A DNA stretch of 64,000 nucleotides from Sipunculus nudus (taxonomy: Eukaryota; Annelida; Sipuncula; Golfingiida; Sipunculidae), in contig CM049315.1 of assembly GCA_026874595.1 (NCBI GenBank), positions 64,167,389-64,231,388 on the forward strand, written 5' to 3'. The notes under the pieces are model-generated. The model made no database searches, was not told the DNA's origin, and saw only the letters and a program-made list of their open reading frames with translations. The stretch's first letter is position 1. Each line of letters starts with the position of its first letter. Shown one piece after another: positions 49,149-60,012 of the stretch. The position numbers were made by a program, and so were the translations under genes.

Positions 49149-50090
49149 AAGCCTCGGCCACAAACCCGCTGCGGTCACCGCACACCGTAGATCACCGTTC
49201 GGTTTTTGCATGAAACCGCATGAATACTTATGCAACCGACGTGCGGGAACGGCACGGTGTCTTCCTCATTCTCACGGCCTTCGCACGGTAAAGTAAGCTA
49301 ACCCTGCGGACGCCGCAAGCTAAATTTGCGGAAGTCGCAAAGTCCCCTTACGACAGCAGCAGGTACGCCGTACGTCTCTCGGGTAGCCGAGTAGGCATTA
49401 AAAATCGCATGGGCATCCTACGACATCCGTACGTATACTGTACGGTGCCCCGTACGGAGCCGGTAGGTCGCTGCCTAACGCACGGCCGCCGCATTAACTT
49501 GAGCGCCTGCGCTAATGTCAGTAACAGTCGTTGCGGAGTCCCTGCGGCCTTTAAAAACACACGGTTGCCGTGCGTCTACCGCGCCGAATATCCCAGAACA
49601 CTCGCCGTAGATTATATTAGTGCAAACAACGCGGAATTAAAAATCACACGGTGACAATACGGGCTCGAAAACTCACTGCAAGCCGGCGGGTTAAAAAAGC
49701 CATCTACGGGCTCCGTACGGGATGTCGTAGGATGCCCGTGCGATTTTAACGCCTACTATGCAACCATAGAGACGTAAGGGGAAGGCCTACCTGTGGCTGT
49801 CGTAAGGGGTCTTTGCAGCTTTCACAAGATTAGCTTGCAGCGTCCGCATGGTTAGCTCAAGCCTAGGTCCCAACTGGACGCACGAATTTTGGGATCGCAA
49901 GTCCCCTGCGAATTTTGGGTACCATGGAGGCTGTGGTAGCCGTAGAGATAGAGGTTACTTCACCCTGCGAAGGCCGTGAGAAAATGAGGAAGACACCTTG
50001 CCGTTCCCCCACGTCGGCCGCATATGTATTCCTGTGGTTTAAAAAAAAAGAAGGGCGATCTTCGGTGTGCGGTGACCGCAGCCGGCTTAG
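49149..50090. repeat. GC-rich foldback element (long inverted repeat)
   Basis: Left arm 49149-49461 and right arm 49709-50090 are imperfect reverse complements in mirrored order. Perfect anchors: GCGGTCACCGCACACCG (49171-49187) with 50063-50079; GGGCATCCTACGACAT (49411-49426) with 49722-49737; CCGTACGGAGCC (49450-49461) with 49709-49720. The block CTCACGGCCTTCGC near 49275 also matches 49966-49980 in reverse. The loop (49462-49708) is related to 46907-46965. Short ORFs on both strands are by-products of high GC. It carries no transposase, so if mobile it would be non-autonomous. Confidence 0.88.
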
Positions 50091-50190
50091 TGGGTATGAC
50101 AGCCTGTGTGAATTGCGCTGTGAGTCCGACTAATCGGAAAATTGGCGTTATATAAAAACTATCTATTATTATTATTATTTAATAATTTCT
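50091..50190 (+). mobile_element. SINE/LINE-like 3' tail ending in (ATT)n
   Basis: GTGTGAATTGCGCTGTGAGT, then GGAAAATTGGCGTTATATAA and an (ATT)n run at about 50162-50180. This arrangement (GCGCTNTGAG ... GCGCTATATAAA ... ATT repeats) is a common 3' end of metazoan SINEs and their partner LINEs. It directly abuts the right arm of the foldback. No tRNA-like head is visible. Confidence 0.45.
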
Positions 50191-52127
50191 GAGAACAAGA
50201 CTGACATTTTGAAAAAACATCAATATAAAGCTTTTTTTACCTATTTTGCACGGTAATACACTTTATTCCGCTCTAAAGATTTTTGTTTATCTTAAAATGT
50301 AATTTTCTTACAAACGAACATAGATTAACAAAGGGGAAGAAAATAAGTCAGATCGAAAAGGTCCTGAATGAACTGAATGAAAAATGAATGAGTTGAGTCG
50401 GTCAAAGTTCGCCAGTCAGTCAAAGTAAGGAAAACAGGAAATTAGCCAATGTACAAGGAAAGAAACCACAAATGAATGTATCGGGATTTTTCAGCCAAAT
50501 AATAAACAGAAAATAGCTTATCGCGTTGAGAAATGGGGTTATTGATTAAGAAAATCAGGAAGAAAAAGTTCCTTCCGCCATGCAAAAGCAATTGTACTGC
50601 ATGGATCCACCGCCAAGTTCCGGCTACTTTCCCGACATTTAATGAGGTGTTCCCTGGCCCATGTCTCACCGCTCAACAAACTGTCATGGTTACAAACAAA
50701 TAAGCAAGCAATAAAAAAGAACATTGGAAGATGAAAACATCACCTCTTTGATTAAGTAACATATAAAATAATTGATTCTTGAATAATAAAGAAATGATTC
50801 CCGGTTTATTAGGGAACCTATTATGCTTTCCCTCTTTAGTTGTTATTATATAAATCGTGCCATAAATGCCATATGTCGTTCGAGAACACTGATCGAAATA
50901 CCACAAGGAGATACAAAAGTAATATTGACTTGCAATGGGTTTAGCAGTCACCTGCATATATGACCAGATGGAAATCAAATTTGAGCGCGTGACACATGTC
51001 ATAGCAGCGAGTCATCACCCGTTTCAATGTACATGTATAAAGAAGATTGCAAAAAGTATGTAGATAAATGGTTACTATGATTCAATTAACAGATAAATCC
51101 ACATCAAAGAAATATACAGAGACAATGGTTGGTACTAAGTTAACAAACACAGTATATTCTAGAGGATTCAGTTGCTGCAATGATTTAATTAACGCATATA
51201 TCTACATCAAATAATTCATCTGAGGACATATAACATGGTTTTAACATACTCGATCTATATGTTCTAGAAGATTAGAATTCGTTGAGTAAAGTGATTGAAA
51301 CTGCATCGTTTAGTATCATTATATTCATATCTTCATCTTTCGTCTTTCGTGTTTTAGCTTTCAATATTTACATATTCCAAAGGCAATAATTGATTCAAGA
51401 CCAGAGTGAGTGTTTATGTTCTAGTGTTGTTTCTTCCAGTACTAATATTGTTGAATCCTGTGTTGATATTGTGTAATATTGTTGGGTCCAGTGTTGATAT
51501 TGTGTAATATTGCGGGCTGTAGTGTTCATTTTTTTAATTTTGTGAGTTTTTTAAGTGCTTACATTTTCTTGTTTTGTTTCTCTTGTTGATACGCTCTAAT
51601 ACGTAGTTTCATGAAAAAACATATTTGTAGTTTTTTTTAAAGATTTTTAACGGTAGGAGGTATAGCTATATAAAAAGTTTTACACACAAAAGGAATTCAG
51701 TTGCATGAATCGGAATATTCTGATATATAATTTACGGCATTGTGTCATCTGATTACAGGGACCATGTTTTTGCAACTACAACAGCCAAACGGTAAATCTT
51801 TTTACACCATTATTCCATCCGGTCTTGCATAATATTAATATACAAATCACATCTTTGCTATTTTGATTCAGTATAATTAGGTTTATTAATAAATTGATTA
51901 CATATATTGTGTCAAAATGTCATTTGTAAGGTACCAGATTTTAAACGTATTTTATGAAGGCTGCATGGATTATCGAAATGGCTGGGACCTGATTAAATAC
52001 AATAACTTCACTGTACACGCACTGACTGACTGATGAGAGTTTAGCTAACAACTAGTGTCATGCATATGACTTTAACGGGCATGGGAGGGAGATTACCCGC
52101 AGCCAGGGCAGCCATACCATTCACACA
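50191..52127. other. No gene seen
   Basis: AT-rich DNA. Minor features: a ~40-bp duplication near 51440-51520 (GTGTTGATATTGTGTAATATTG twice, first 20 bases shared). No recognisable coding or RNA signal. Confidence 0.5.
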
Positions 52128-52414
52128 TATACCATCCACCAAGGGCTGGCCTATAGCCTATAAACTAGTATATACCTTCCACCGGCATGGGCTGGCCTAT
52201 AGCCTATATATACCACCCACCAGCATGGGCTGGCCTATAGCCTATACATGTACCAAGCATCCACCGGCATGGGCTGGCCTATAGCCTATATATATATACC
52301 ATCCCCGGCATGGGCTGGCCTATAGCTTATATATATACCATCCACCGGCATGGGCTGGCCTACAGCCTATTTATATTCCATCCACCGGCATGGGCAGGCC
52401 TATAGTCTATATAT
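52128..52414. repeat. ~41-bp minisatellite, 7 copies
   Basis: Unit reads CCACCGGCATGGGCTGGCC then TATAGCCTATATATACCAT. GGGCTGGCC or its variant occurs at about 52143, 52189, 52228, 52271, 52312, 52351 and 52392, spacing 39-46. An eighth unit appears after the MITE-like insertion at 52770-52825. Confidence 0.92.
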
Positions 52415-52769
52415 GTTACAGTCAATGTGTAAAATCAGTCAATTTGTAAATTGCCTGAAATTTTCAGTCAATTTACCAATTGCTTGATTCACTCAGGCAT
52501 TTTACAAAATGACTGAAATGTTCAGGCATTTTACAAATTGACTGAAAAATCAGTCCAATTATTTGACAGATTGACTGAAATTTTGGCTTGGTGTAAGACA
52601 AGCCATTTATTTAAAATAGATTATTATTATGACATATAGGTATTCTAATATGGTAAACCTTGCTAATTTTGAGAAATTTGATATTTTTTCATCTTCTTTC
52701 CTTCACTAATATTATGTATTAATATGATGTGAAATATTTTATTTACTTATTTTACACATTGACTGTAAC
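52415..52769. mobile_element. 355-bp MITE-like element with 21-bp perfect TIRs
   Basis: The sequence beginning GTTACAGTCAATGTGTAAAA at 52415-52435 is repeated in perfect reverse complement at 52749-52769, 21 bp each. ATAT flanks both sides (52411-52414 and 52770-52773), a possible 4-bp target duplication, though the site is TA-rich. It interrupts the minisatellite: units lie on both sides. Just inside the left end lie five near-palindromic 22-bp units at 52436, 52465, 52494, 52523 and 52551 (period 29, 29, 29, 28), consensus CAGnCAnTTTACAAATTGACTG. The right half is AT-rich and unstructured. There is no open frame, so it would be non-autonomous; I cannot assign a superfamily. Confidence 0.88.
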
Positions 52770-52825
52770 ATATACTAGTATATACCATGCACCGACATCG
52801 GCTGGCCTAGCCCATATGTATATAC
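52770..52825. repeat. Minisatellite remainder right of the MITE-like element
   Basis: ATACTAGTATATACCATGCA then CCGACATCGGCTGGCCTAGC is a diverged copy of the 41-bp unit, and ACTAGTATATACC is shared with the copy near 52165. Confidence 0.85.
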
Positions 52826-53852
52826 GATATCCTCAATTACTTTTTTTAAAATATATTTTATAATGTACTGTTGGTCGCCGTCGGCAGCTAGGTCTATTGA
52901 AGATGGGAAAAGGTGGTGGCAATGGTCCACGCGTACTACATAACCTCTCCAAAGCAATGCAGCCAGCAAACGTCAGGTTGTGAGACGTTTGTTAGATGTC
53001 ATTGTCACAGCACCCAACTTGACGACGAGGCAACGCCTGACACTCAGTATGAACGTTAAAGGCACCCATGGCAGTTAAATGGATCAACTGACATACCAGG
53101 TATGTTTTATATATACACTATATATAGTATTTTCTCCTTAGAACACGGTATCTGCCAATATTTGCTTCCACCAGAGGGTATGCGTTGAACCCCGTTCGTA
53201 TGCATGTGTGTTTGTGTGCGTGCATGTGTGGGCGTGTGCGCGCGTGTGAGTGTGTGTAAATATTAACAACATAGCTCACGCAATTAAGAACGGAATCTCA
53301 TGAAATTTCAGGGCATTTGCTTAACCATATGCTTAATTTAAAAAATATTATTATAAAATTATGCTAGATCTTTCACGGGTCATCAACACAGGAGTGTATG
53401 TGTTGACAGCATTGGTCAGGACACGGAGGGGGCTTTACATGTTAAGAACAACGGTAGCTGTTGTCAGACAGAATTGTTGCATAGGAATATATAAGGAAAG
53501 CAGGCAACAGTGCTATCTGGAATTCCCATTTCTCACTCAAAAGTAAATCAAACAGTCGGACATACATGCCAAAACGCCGGCATTTTTAAATAGGCCTAAT
53601 TTACTAATGATATGCATGCGAAGATAATAAGGTCGTACACATGGCATGATGGTTGCTTCCTGTACGTTACCCCTGCGTTTATAAGGGTTTGGTTTACTTG
53701 ATAGTTTGGGAAAATTCCTGAAGAACATATCATCTCAACAATCAGATCGTGGTCGATCATCTGCTGATGAGATCGCATTTGTAAGCACTAAAACTGTTTC
53801 ACACAGACGATTTCCCGCAATAAAATCGCATAAATTAAATCAAGGAGTTTAC

Positions 53853-53903
<51 letters not shown>

Positions 53904-54459
53904 TAAAAATGTTTCAAGCTTCTTAAAGGCGTTCCCCCCCCCCCTTGCAAACCATTCGCCGCCCATATTTCTAGTTCGTTTTTAAAATCGTTTCCTGTAC
54001 ACAAGTGGAAAAAAGGCTTGCACCGGTCGCTATTAGTGGTGCAAGTATTGACATAGCGCACGTCACCTGATATCCGTAGCTCGCGACTTCACAAATCGAG
54101 ATTTTTCAAGCTTCCAAGCGAGTTTTCTTCTGTGTTTCTTCTTTAAAAGTTACTTCTCCTTGTTTGGGAATTGTCACCTCTTGACATGCAGTCTTGTGAT
54201 GGTAAACAGACACACGTGGACTGTGTTTCCTCACACACACAGAACTATATAACAATGTATACAACAGAATTGGAGAGAGTAAGACCGCGTGTGCCGTGAT
54301 GGTTTTATCAGGACACTTGCAAGTATTCAGCAAAAAAAAATGAATTAGTAGTGTGAGATACCTTCGCTGTCCGCGGGATTTCTCAAAAGCTTCTTAATTG
54401 ATATAGGGACCCATGGGTCTCGACGCTCGGCTAAATTTGCCTGATAGCATATTTTTATT
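52826..54459. other. No gene seen; GT-rich, (TA)n and C tracts
   Basis: Contains an imperfect GT/GC dinucleotide tract at about 53203-53258, a (TA)n microsatellite at 53855-53900 and a C run at 53935-53944. No convincing coding or RNA feature. Confidence 0.5.
53855..53900. repeat. (TA)n microsatellite
   Basis: About 23 TA units. Confidence 0.97.
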
Positions 54460-54960
54460 AGATTTTTCAACATGTGGGTCCTGTGACCTTGACCCTTGGC
54501 CGTTTGACCTGAAATAGTGAGAACCTACTCTCCTTGAACTTGCACCATTCTGATTTTCATAACAATCCATCCACCAATTCTTGACATAACTAGAACACTA
54601 ACAGGTAAGGAAGGGCCCCGCAAACGGTCCATATAGACACAGTGCGGGCCAAGTGGTGCTTGAAAAGGTATAATAAAGAACCTGATTACATGCGAAGACA
54701 GAGGGAACTGACTCGAAACAGTATTTAAACAACTGAATAAAGATGTTAAGGTTAGAATCAGTGATAGTGATGTGTAAAGATATAGGAGTGGAGCATCAAA
54801 AGCAACAGAGACATAATTACATCTGATGTATTAAACTCTAAGCCTGGTCTGCATGTAACTCGGCAAGATTGTCCTGTGATGAAAAGTTTCGCTAATACTG
54901 TCTCCACCATCTTTTTAGAGAATTGGGTCCTGTGACCTTGACCTTTGACCAAAATCTACA
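54460..54960. repeat. Dispersed-repeat DNA with TGACC half-site arrays
   Basis: GTGGGTCCTGTGACCTTGACC at about 54475 (20 bases TGGGTCCTGTGACCTTGACC) and TGGGTCCTGTGACCTTGACC near 54924 are the same phrase 450 bp apart; the second continues TTTGACC, giving three spaced TGACC half-sites. This phrase is familiar to me from bivalve intergenic repeats. The repeated half-sites also resemble nuclear-receptor direct repeats, but nothing shows use. Confidence 0.5.
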
Positions 54961-55266
54961 CAAAATTATTTAAAACTGTTTGCAGGATTGTGCTTTTATG
55001 ATCATTTTATTGCAGTAGGATCATTGTGTTTTCCTCAAACTATCTCGATGGCTCATCCTTCATATTTCTGTTGTGTTAACTAGGCCTGATCTTATTGTTT
55101 TTTGTTTTTTTTAAAGTTATCACTCTCTGGAAAGTGTGTACATATTATTTCAGTATTGCCTTAGTATTGCCCAAACTGCTACCTTCAGACCAATTCATAT
55201 ATTCTATAAATTTAGAATATTCAATAATCTGAAATGTATAGAATCAATCTGGGTGATTTTTAAAGC
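54961..55266. other. No gene seen
   Basis: AT-rich sequence without coding, RNA or repeat signal that I can support. Confidence 0.45.
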
Positions 55267-55269
55267 TTG

Positions 55270-55328
<59 letters not shown>

Positions 55329-56283
55329 TTTATGTATTTACAATTTTACTTTACATGAATATTTCTCAGCCAATAAATATACAAAACACTCTATTTTTAA
55401 TTTTGTAGTTATTAACATGGGCTGTAATTTTTGGCCTACATTGAATAGAAAACTTTCTTGATGAAAACTAAACATATACTTAATTCTTTTAAATATAAAG
55501 ATAATAAAATATCTTAAGAGATATGCTGGAACATATTTATACACACTCCCGAGACAGTAGCGAGACCTTTAATTATGTCCTTTGTTGATACAGTTGGTGT
55601 TGTTCTTTAAATTAGGTTTACATTTTGTATATTTTGCCCAAATGTACTCATACTTGGTAAAGAGCGGCTGTATGGTCATTTTTTGTGCAAATGCATTAAA
55701 TATGATTTTATGAGGGACTTCGTTTCAACTCTAAGCAGTCGTTAAAGTGTGGTCATCTTGTGTACAGGCATGGTACATACCATTAAAGAAGTAAAAGTGT
55801 ATTCATAATGTATGTTCAATAATATCTATACGATCACTGCAAAGGTAATATGAGAGTCATCGATCAGTCCACCAAATATCTCACAATTTCATGAACATAT
55901 TTGTAAAATCTCAACCAAGCATAAATTGCAAACGCTGAAAAAATACCTGAGATTTATGTTTGAAAGCACACATCTCAACTTTGCAAATTGTTGATAATTA
56001 GAAAATATATTCATGGACTGCCTATATTCTATTGCAGTTCTCTGCAGGTTTAATTTGCAGTGGTAATCATTAGGTAATAATAGATTTTAAAAAGTTTATT
56101 GTATGAAGTATTATTATTCTAGCTTTAAAAGTGTCACCATATGAGAAAATTCACAAGTGAGCTTTAGGTCCTGATCAACTGATCAAACAATCTTTTGTTT
56201 CTTTACATATACTTGCAGACCATGCCACTGACGGCTTTCACACAAATTAGGGGAAGGTGCGTGAGTGTGACAGTGAGGGATAC

Positions 56284-56334
<51 letters not shown>

Positions 56335-56380
56335 ATATTTTTGTATATTTATATATATTTATTGGCTGAGAAATATTCAT
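55267..56380. repeat. Inverted pair of (TA)n plus a 25-bp motif
   Basis: A (TA)n tract (55269-55325) is followed by a 25-bp motif at 55356-55380 whose perfect reverse complement (core TTTATTGGCTGAGAAATATT) is at 56355-56379, next to another (TA)n tract (56284-56331). The ~1-kb interior has no gene. Either one element with inverted ends or two opposed insertions of a TA-associated short repeat. Confidence 0.7.
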
Positions 56381-56396
56381 ATATATATATTTCCCA

Positions 56397-57026
56397 GTTA
56401 ACGGCAAGTTCATTAAGGACGTTTTCTCAAGTATCATCTGATGAACTTTGTAAGATCATAATGTCCTTACCTACTAAGAACTGTAAACTTGATCTTATTC
56501 CGATAGCTCTCTTGAAAAAAAAAATGCCTTGAACCACTCTTGTCAGTTCTCAAAAATATCATCAACCAGTCCTTGTCTGAAGATTTTGTTCCAACTTCCT
56601 TTAAGTTAGCTCAAGTCACACCACTCTTAAAGAAACTTTCTCTGGACCGTGATGTCCTGAGCAATCACAGGCCTGTATCTAACTTGCCTTTTTTTGTCCA
56701 AGGTGCTTGAAAGGGTAGTGGCAGCTCGTCTCAACCTGTACCTTGCAGAAAATGATCTTGCAGAGGCAATGCAGTCCGCATACAGGACAAACCACAGCAC
56801 GGAGACAGCTTTAGGACGAGTCCAGCATGATATCATAAATACTGTTGGGGTCCAGAGAGTAGTGCTCCTTGTTCTTCTGGACCTTTCAGCTGCCTTTGAC
56901 ACCGTTGAGCATTCCCAGCTTCTAATCTCTCTTGAAAATCTCGTTATTAATGGCAAAGCTCTACAATGGTTCCTTTCGTATTTCACAAATCGTCAACAGT
57001 TTTTATCTATTGGAAATGAGTGGTAA
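56397..57026 (+). pseudogene. CR1/L2-like LINE reverse transcriptase fragment
   Basis: A decayed piece of non-LTR reverse transcriptase. The upstream part, in broken frames, reads SSDELCKIIMSLPTKNCKLD, INQSLSEDF and TPLLKK...NHRPVSNLPF (56430-56690). The clear part (56694-57026) begins SKVLERVVAARLN, has SAYRTNHSTETAL and LLVLLDLSAAFDTVEH, which is RT motif A with its catalytic Asp, and NGKALQWFLSYFTNR. The spacing and wording are those of CR1/L2/Jockey-type RTs, unlike the L1/Tx1-like copy at 26015. Motifs B and C are absent: the homology ends abruptly near 57026. There is a frameshift near 56530 and another near 56693. Not functional. Confidence 0.88.
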
Positions 57027-57341
57027 CAATCGACATTTTTCGACATTTTGTGAAACGTACCTGAAATTATTTTCTTGTAGTAAAAATGTTTCTGTTACAA
57101 ATTTAGACATAAAAATTGGTTCGGATTAAATCACAGGCTTAAAGTGAAAAATTTACAGGCTTAAAGTGAAAGCCGCTAACGTGTCTTTAGGCGTTTCAGG
57201 AAATGTCCAAGAAGGCCTTATATACCATAGATCAAAGGCCCGTCCCACACATTCGCATGTCTGCTCCAGTGACGGATATATAGGATACATATGGGTGCCT
57301 CCCACCCTATTTGAGCAATAACATCTGTAATATTTTATCCA

Positions 57342-57560
57342 CAGTGAAACCTCGTTGTGTCGAACTCGGTTAAGTCGAATTCCCGCTTGTTTCGAAGTCG
57401 AATGAGGAGTCCCTTGCAAAAGACAGTTAAAACCTTACAAATTTAACTCCTTTTGTGTCGAACTCGGATGTGACGAAAAACCTGATGTGTCGAAGTGTTT
57501 TGTTGGTCCACAGCTAATATTTCTATCGCTTAACTCGAAGTTTGGTCGCGTGAATGTTTG
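57342..57560. mobile_element. Possible pogo/Tigger-like element terminus
   Basis: CAGTGAAACCTCGTTGTGTC at 57342 followed by GAACTCGGTTAAGTCGAA, with related words (GTGTCGAACTCGG, TTAACTCGAAG) to about 57540. Pogo/Tigger transposon ends characteristically begin CAGTnnAACCTCGTTnnnnCGAACTCGG. I find no matching inverted end and no TA on the left flank, so this is at best a fragment. Confidence 0.4.
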
Positions 57561-58285
57561 GATCAAAGTTGTGCACCGCCCGTCAATTGTAATGGGGCTG
57601 TGCTGACCAGTTAAACCGAAAATTAATACATACCGACAAGGCTCTTACTCATCAAGCGCGATGCCTCTGTCGCTCGAATCGAGGTCATGTTTGGATAACA
57701 ATTGGCACGGGTACATCAATCATACCTACGGCCGTGATGACCATGGAGTTATATGTTTTGCCTATATAGAATAAAATGACAAAGTTGTCATTCTCAGTTT
57801 ACGGTGATGGCAAGAATCTAGAACACCAGCTCTTACTTTGTTAAAACCCATGTCTTTTTATTCGTGGCTTTTGGGCATTGTTGGTAATTGTGCATTGTGT
57901 GAAACTGTGGGTCAGATGAATAGGCGGATTCATTCCTATTGAAAAAAGTAGTTTGCTGCTGCTCTCTCACTCCCCCACATGACTATACACATCACATTCA
58001 TTTGCTTGATTCTCATAGTAGGTGCATGGTCCTGACCCAAGCATATATATGTGGTATATGACTACTTCACGTTTGCAATCTGTAATTTGATGAAACTCGA
58101 TGAAATTTCTCCCTTGGAATGCACCGCACACTTGATACCAACGACCTTGCATGTGAAATGGGCCATCTGCGACACCGACTCAATGACTTGTTTAATATTT
58201 CACAGCTCTGGATGAGCAATTATTCATATTTATACATTTTTGTTTACCAGGATAGAACTAGTGTTTTTTCAGGACAAACACTTCT
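57561..58285. other. No gene seen
   Basis: Mixed-composition DNA without motif-bearing open frames. Short ORFs on both strands around 57970-58150 show no recognisable content. Confidence 0.45.
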
Positions 58286-59144
58286 CCTTGAACACCTGAA
58301 ATTAGGTCACTGCGACCTATATTCGCTGAGTTATGGGGCCTGTTTTATGCACCCCGGAATAATTAAAAATTTGGTACAAAAGCTCCAGTATCTGAATAAC
58401 AAACACATTGATTTTCATGATTCATACTAGTTAATGAAGACTGGTGAAAAAGACCTGTATTTTACTCATTTGTTACGCTTTTTCTATCTATTGGCCTTCA
58501 AATTAAGCAATCCGACGTTAATTGGGCACAAACAACCGTTAGACCCAGAAACTAAATGACACCCAGGGATGTCCTGGGCAAATCTCCTTGGAAATCTGAA
58601 AGTTTGTCATGGTGTCCTATATTCTGCAACCTATGGGCCGAAAGACATAAATTTGAGCACCCAGAGAGTTAGACAGGGCACACATCGTATCGATTTGGCC
58701 TAGAATCTTCTAATATGACATTGGCAAACATTAAATTAGGTGACTGTGATCTATTTTCTGCGTGCTATAGGAGGAAAAACATGATTTGAGCACCCTGAAA
58801 GTCAGATGGGCACAATTTGTATACGTTCCCCCAAGAATCTTCTTACGTAATATTCCTTTGTAAATGTCCTCAGAAACTTGAAATCAGGTCACTGGGACCT
58901 TTTCCATGAGCTATAGGGAAAAACCATGATTTGAGCACCCTGAAAATCAGATAGTCGTATACATTCCTCCTAGAATCTTCTAACGTAATATTAAGGGAGG
59001 TCCTTAGTAAATGTCCTCAGAAACTTGAAATCAGGTAACTCTGACCTATTCCATGAGCTATAGGAAAAAACATGATTTGAGCACCCTGAAAATCAGATGC
59101 CCACAAACTGTATACGTTAGTTCTAGAATATTCTAACACAATAT
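58286..59144. repeat. ~145-bp tandem repeat, 4-5 diverged copies
   Basis: TTTGAGCACC recurs at 58652, 58785, 58930 and 59076 (spacings 133, 145, 146), each copy also carrying GAAACTTGAAATCAGGTCACT, CTATAGGAAAAAACATGA and TAGAATCTTCTAACGTAATA-like blocks (20 bases or fewer shared). A more diverged copy begins near 58297 (AAATTAGGTCACTGCGACC). The array ends where the LTR begins. Confidence 0.88.
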
Positions 59145-60005
59145 TGTTACAGATTTTTTTTATTGTATGGGTATGTGCAGCGCTAGCATTGGCAATTGCC
59201 ATGACGGCATAGCCCGGCCCACGCGTGGGGTCTGACGTGTAAACAGCGGTCATGCTAGTCTGGGGTTTGCTCGCCTGACAGAGCCAGGTCGGCCCACGTG
59301 TGAACCCTGATATGTAGAAACACTGCAATTTCTTCTAGATGTTTCCTGTAACACGTGTGTGTTTTGTATCATGTTAGGTTCTTTGGATTGTTCGAAAAAT
59401 GGAAAGTTCTCGGCTTGAGGTGAAAATTATAAATAAGGGGCTGTGTTTTAGAGCCAAGAGGGGAGAGGAGAGAAATATTACAGCGGACACAGAAGCGTGT
59501 AAGTCAGTTGTGGACCTTTTCCGATAAAGGCGGCAATTCTTCTAAATTTGTAACGGATTTTATATAGTCTTCAGTTTACCTTTCGGATCACTGCCAGGAT
59601 TTCACTTCGGACTACTGTAGATTGATTTTGTGATTACACAGGATTGCTATATATTCTCTGAGAAGATTTGTGTGAACTGTACATCCGGTTTATACATTTT
59701 AAAGGACATGTCGCTGTGACAGTGGAGGTATCCAGGTACTGTGCACTCTGTTTATTATGCTGTGTGATTATATTGATTTGCTGTTATACTGTTCTGTAAA
59801 TGTATTGATTTAGTGTATTGTAATGTTAGGGTTGTTTTAAAAATAAATTATAGTTATTTGTAAACAAAAAAACCACTGACTTCTTAATTCATTCGCCTAG
59901 ACATTTCACGCTGCCTAGATGTTACAGAATCTGATTTTTTTATCTCCATGACAAAGTTTATGTTCCTCACGCATACGTGATCTGTTGATTTTAGGTTCCG
60001 CAACA
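59145..60005 (+). mobile_element. 5' LTR of a Ty3/gypsy-type retrotransposon (candidate limits)
   Basis: Begins TGTTACAG and, by my reading, ends GCAACA at 60005, seven bases before the primer binding site; TG...CA ends are standard. A TATA box (TATAAATA, 59428-59435) lies ~0.28 kb in, and AATAAA at 59842-59847 marks the R region end. A second TGTTACAG near 59922 is an alternative boundary. The partner LTR is beyond the window, so the ends and the target duplication cannot be confirmed. A short ORF on the minus strand here is a by-product. Confidence 0.65.
59428..59435 (+). promoter_or_regulatory. TATA box of the LTR
   Basis: TATAAATA followed by AGGGGCTGTG, positioned for transcription start near 59460, upstream of the polyadenylation signal as expected for U3-R. 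Confidence 0.6.
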
Positions 60006-60012
60006 TAAAATT

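Noticed and set aside
48364-49654. Overlapping ORFs on both strands in the GC-rich blocks
   Set aside because: High local GC and palindromic structure produce long frames on both strands; no domain is recognisable.
52060-52284. ORF with repeating GWPIAY peptide
   Set aside because: Translation of the 41-bp minisatellite; no supporting signal.
52436-52577. CRISPR-like regular palindromic repeats
   Set aside because: Units are 22 bp with only ~7-bp gaps, the repeats vary between copies, the gaps are not unique spacers, and they lie inside an element with terminal inverted repeats in a eukaryotic genome.
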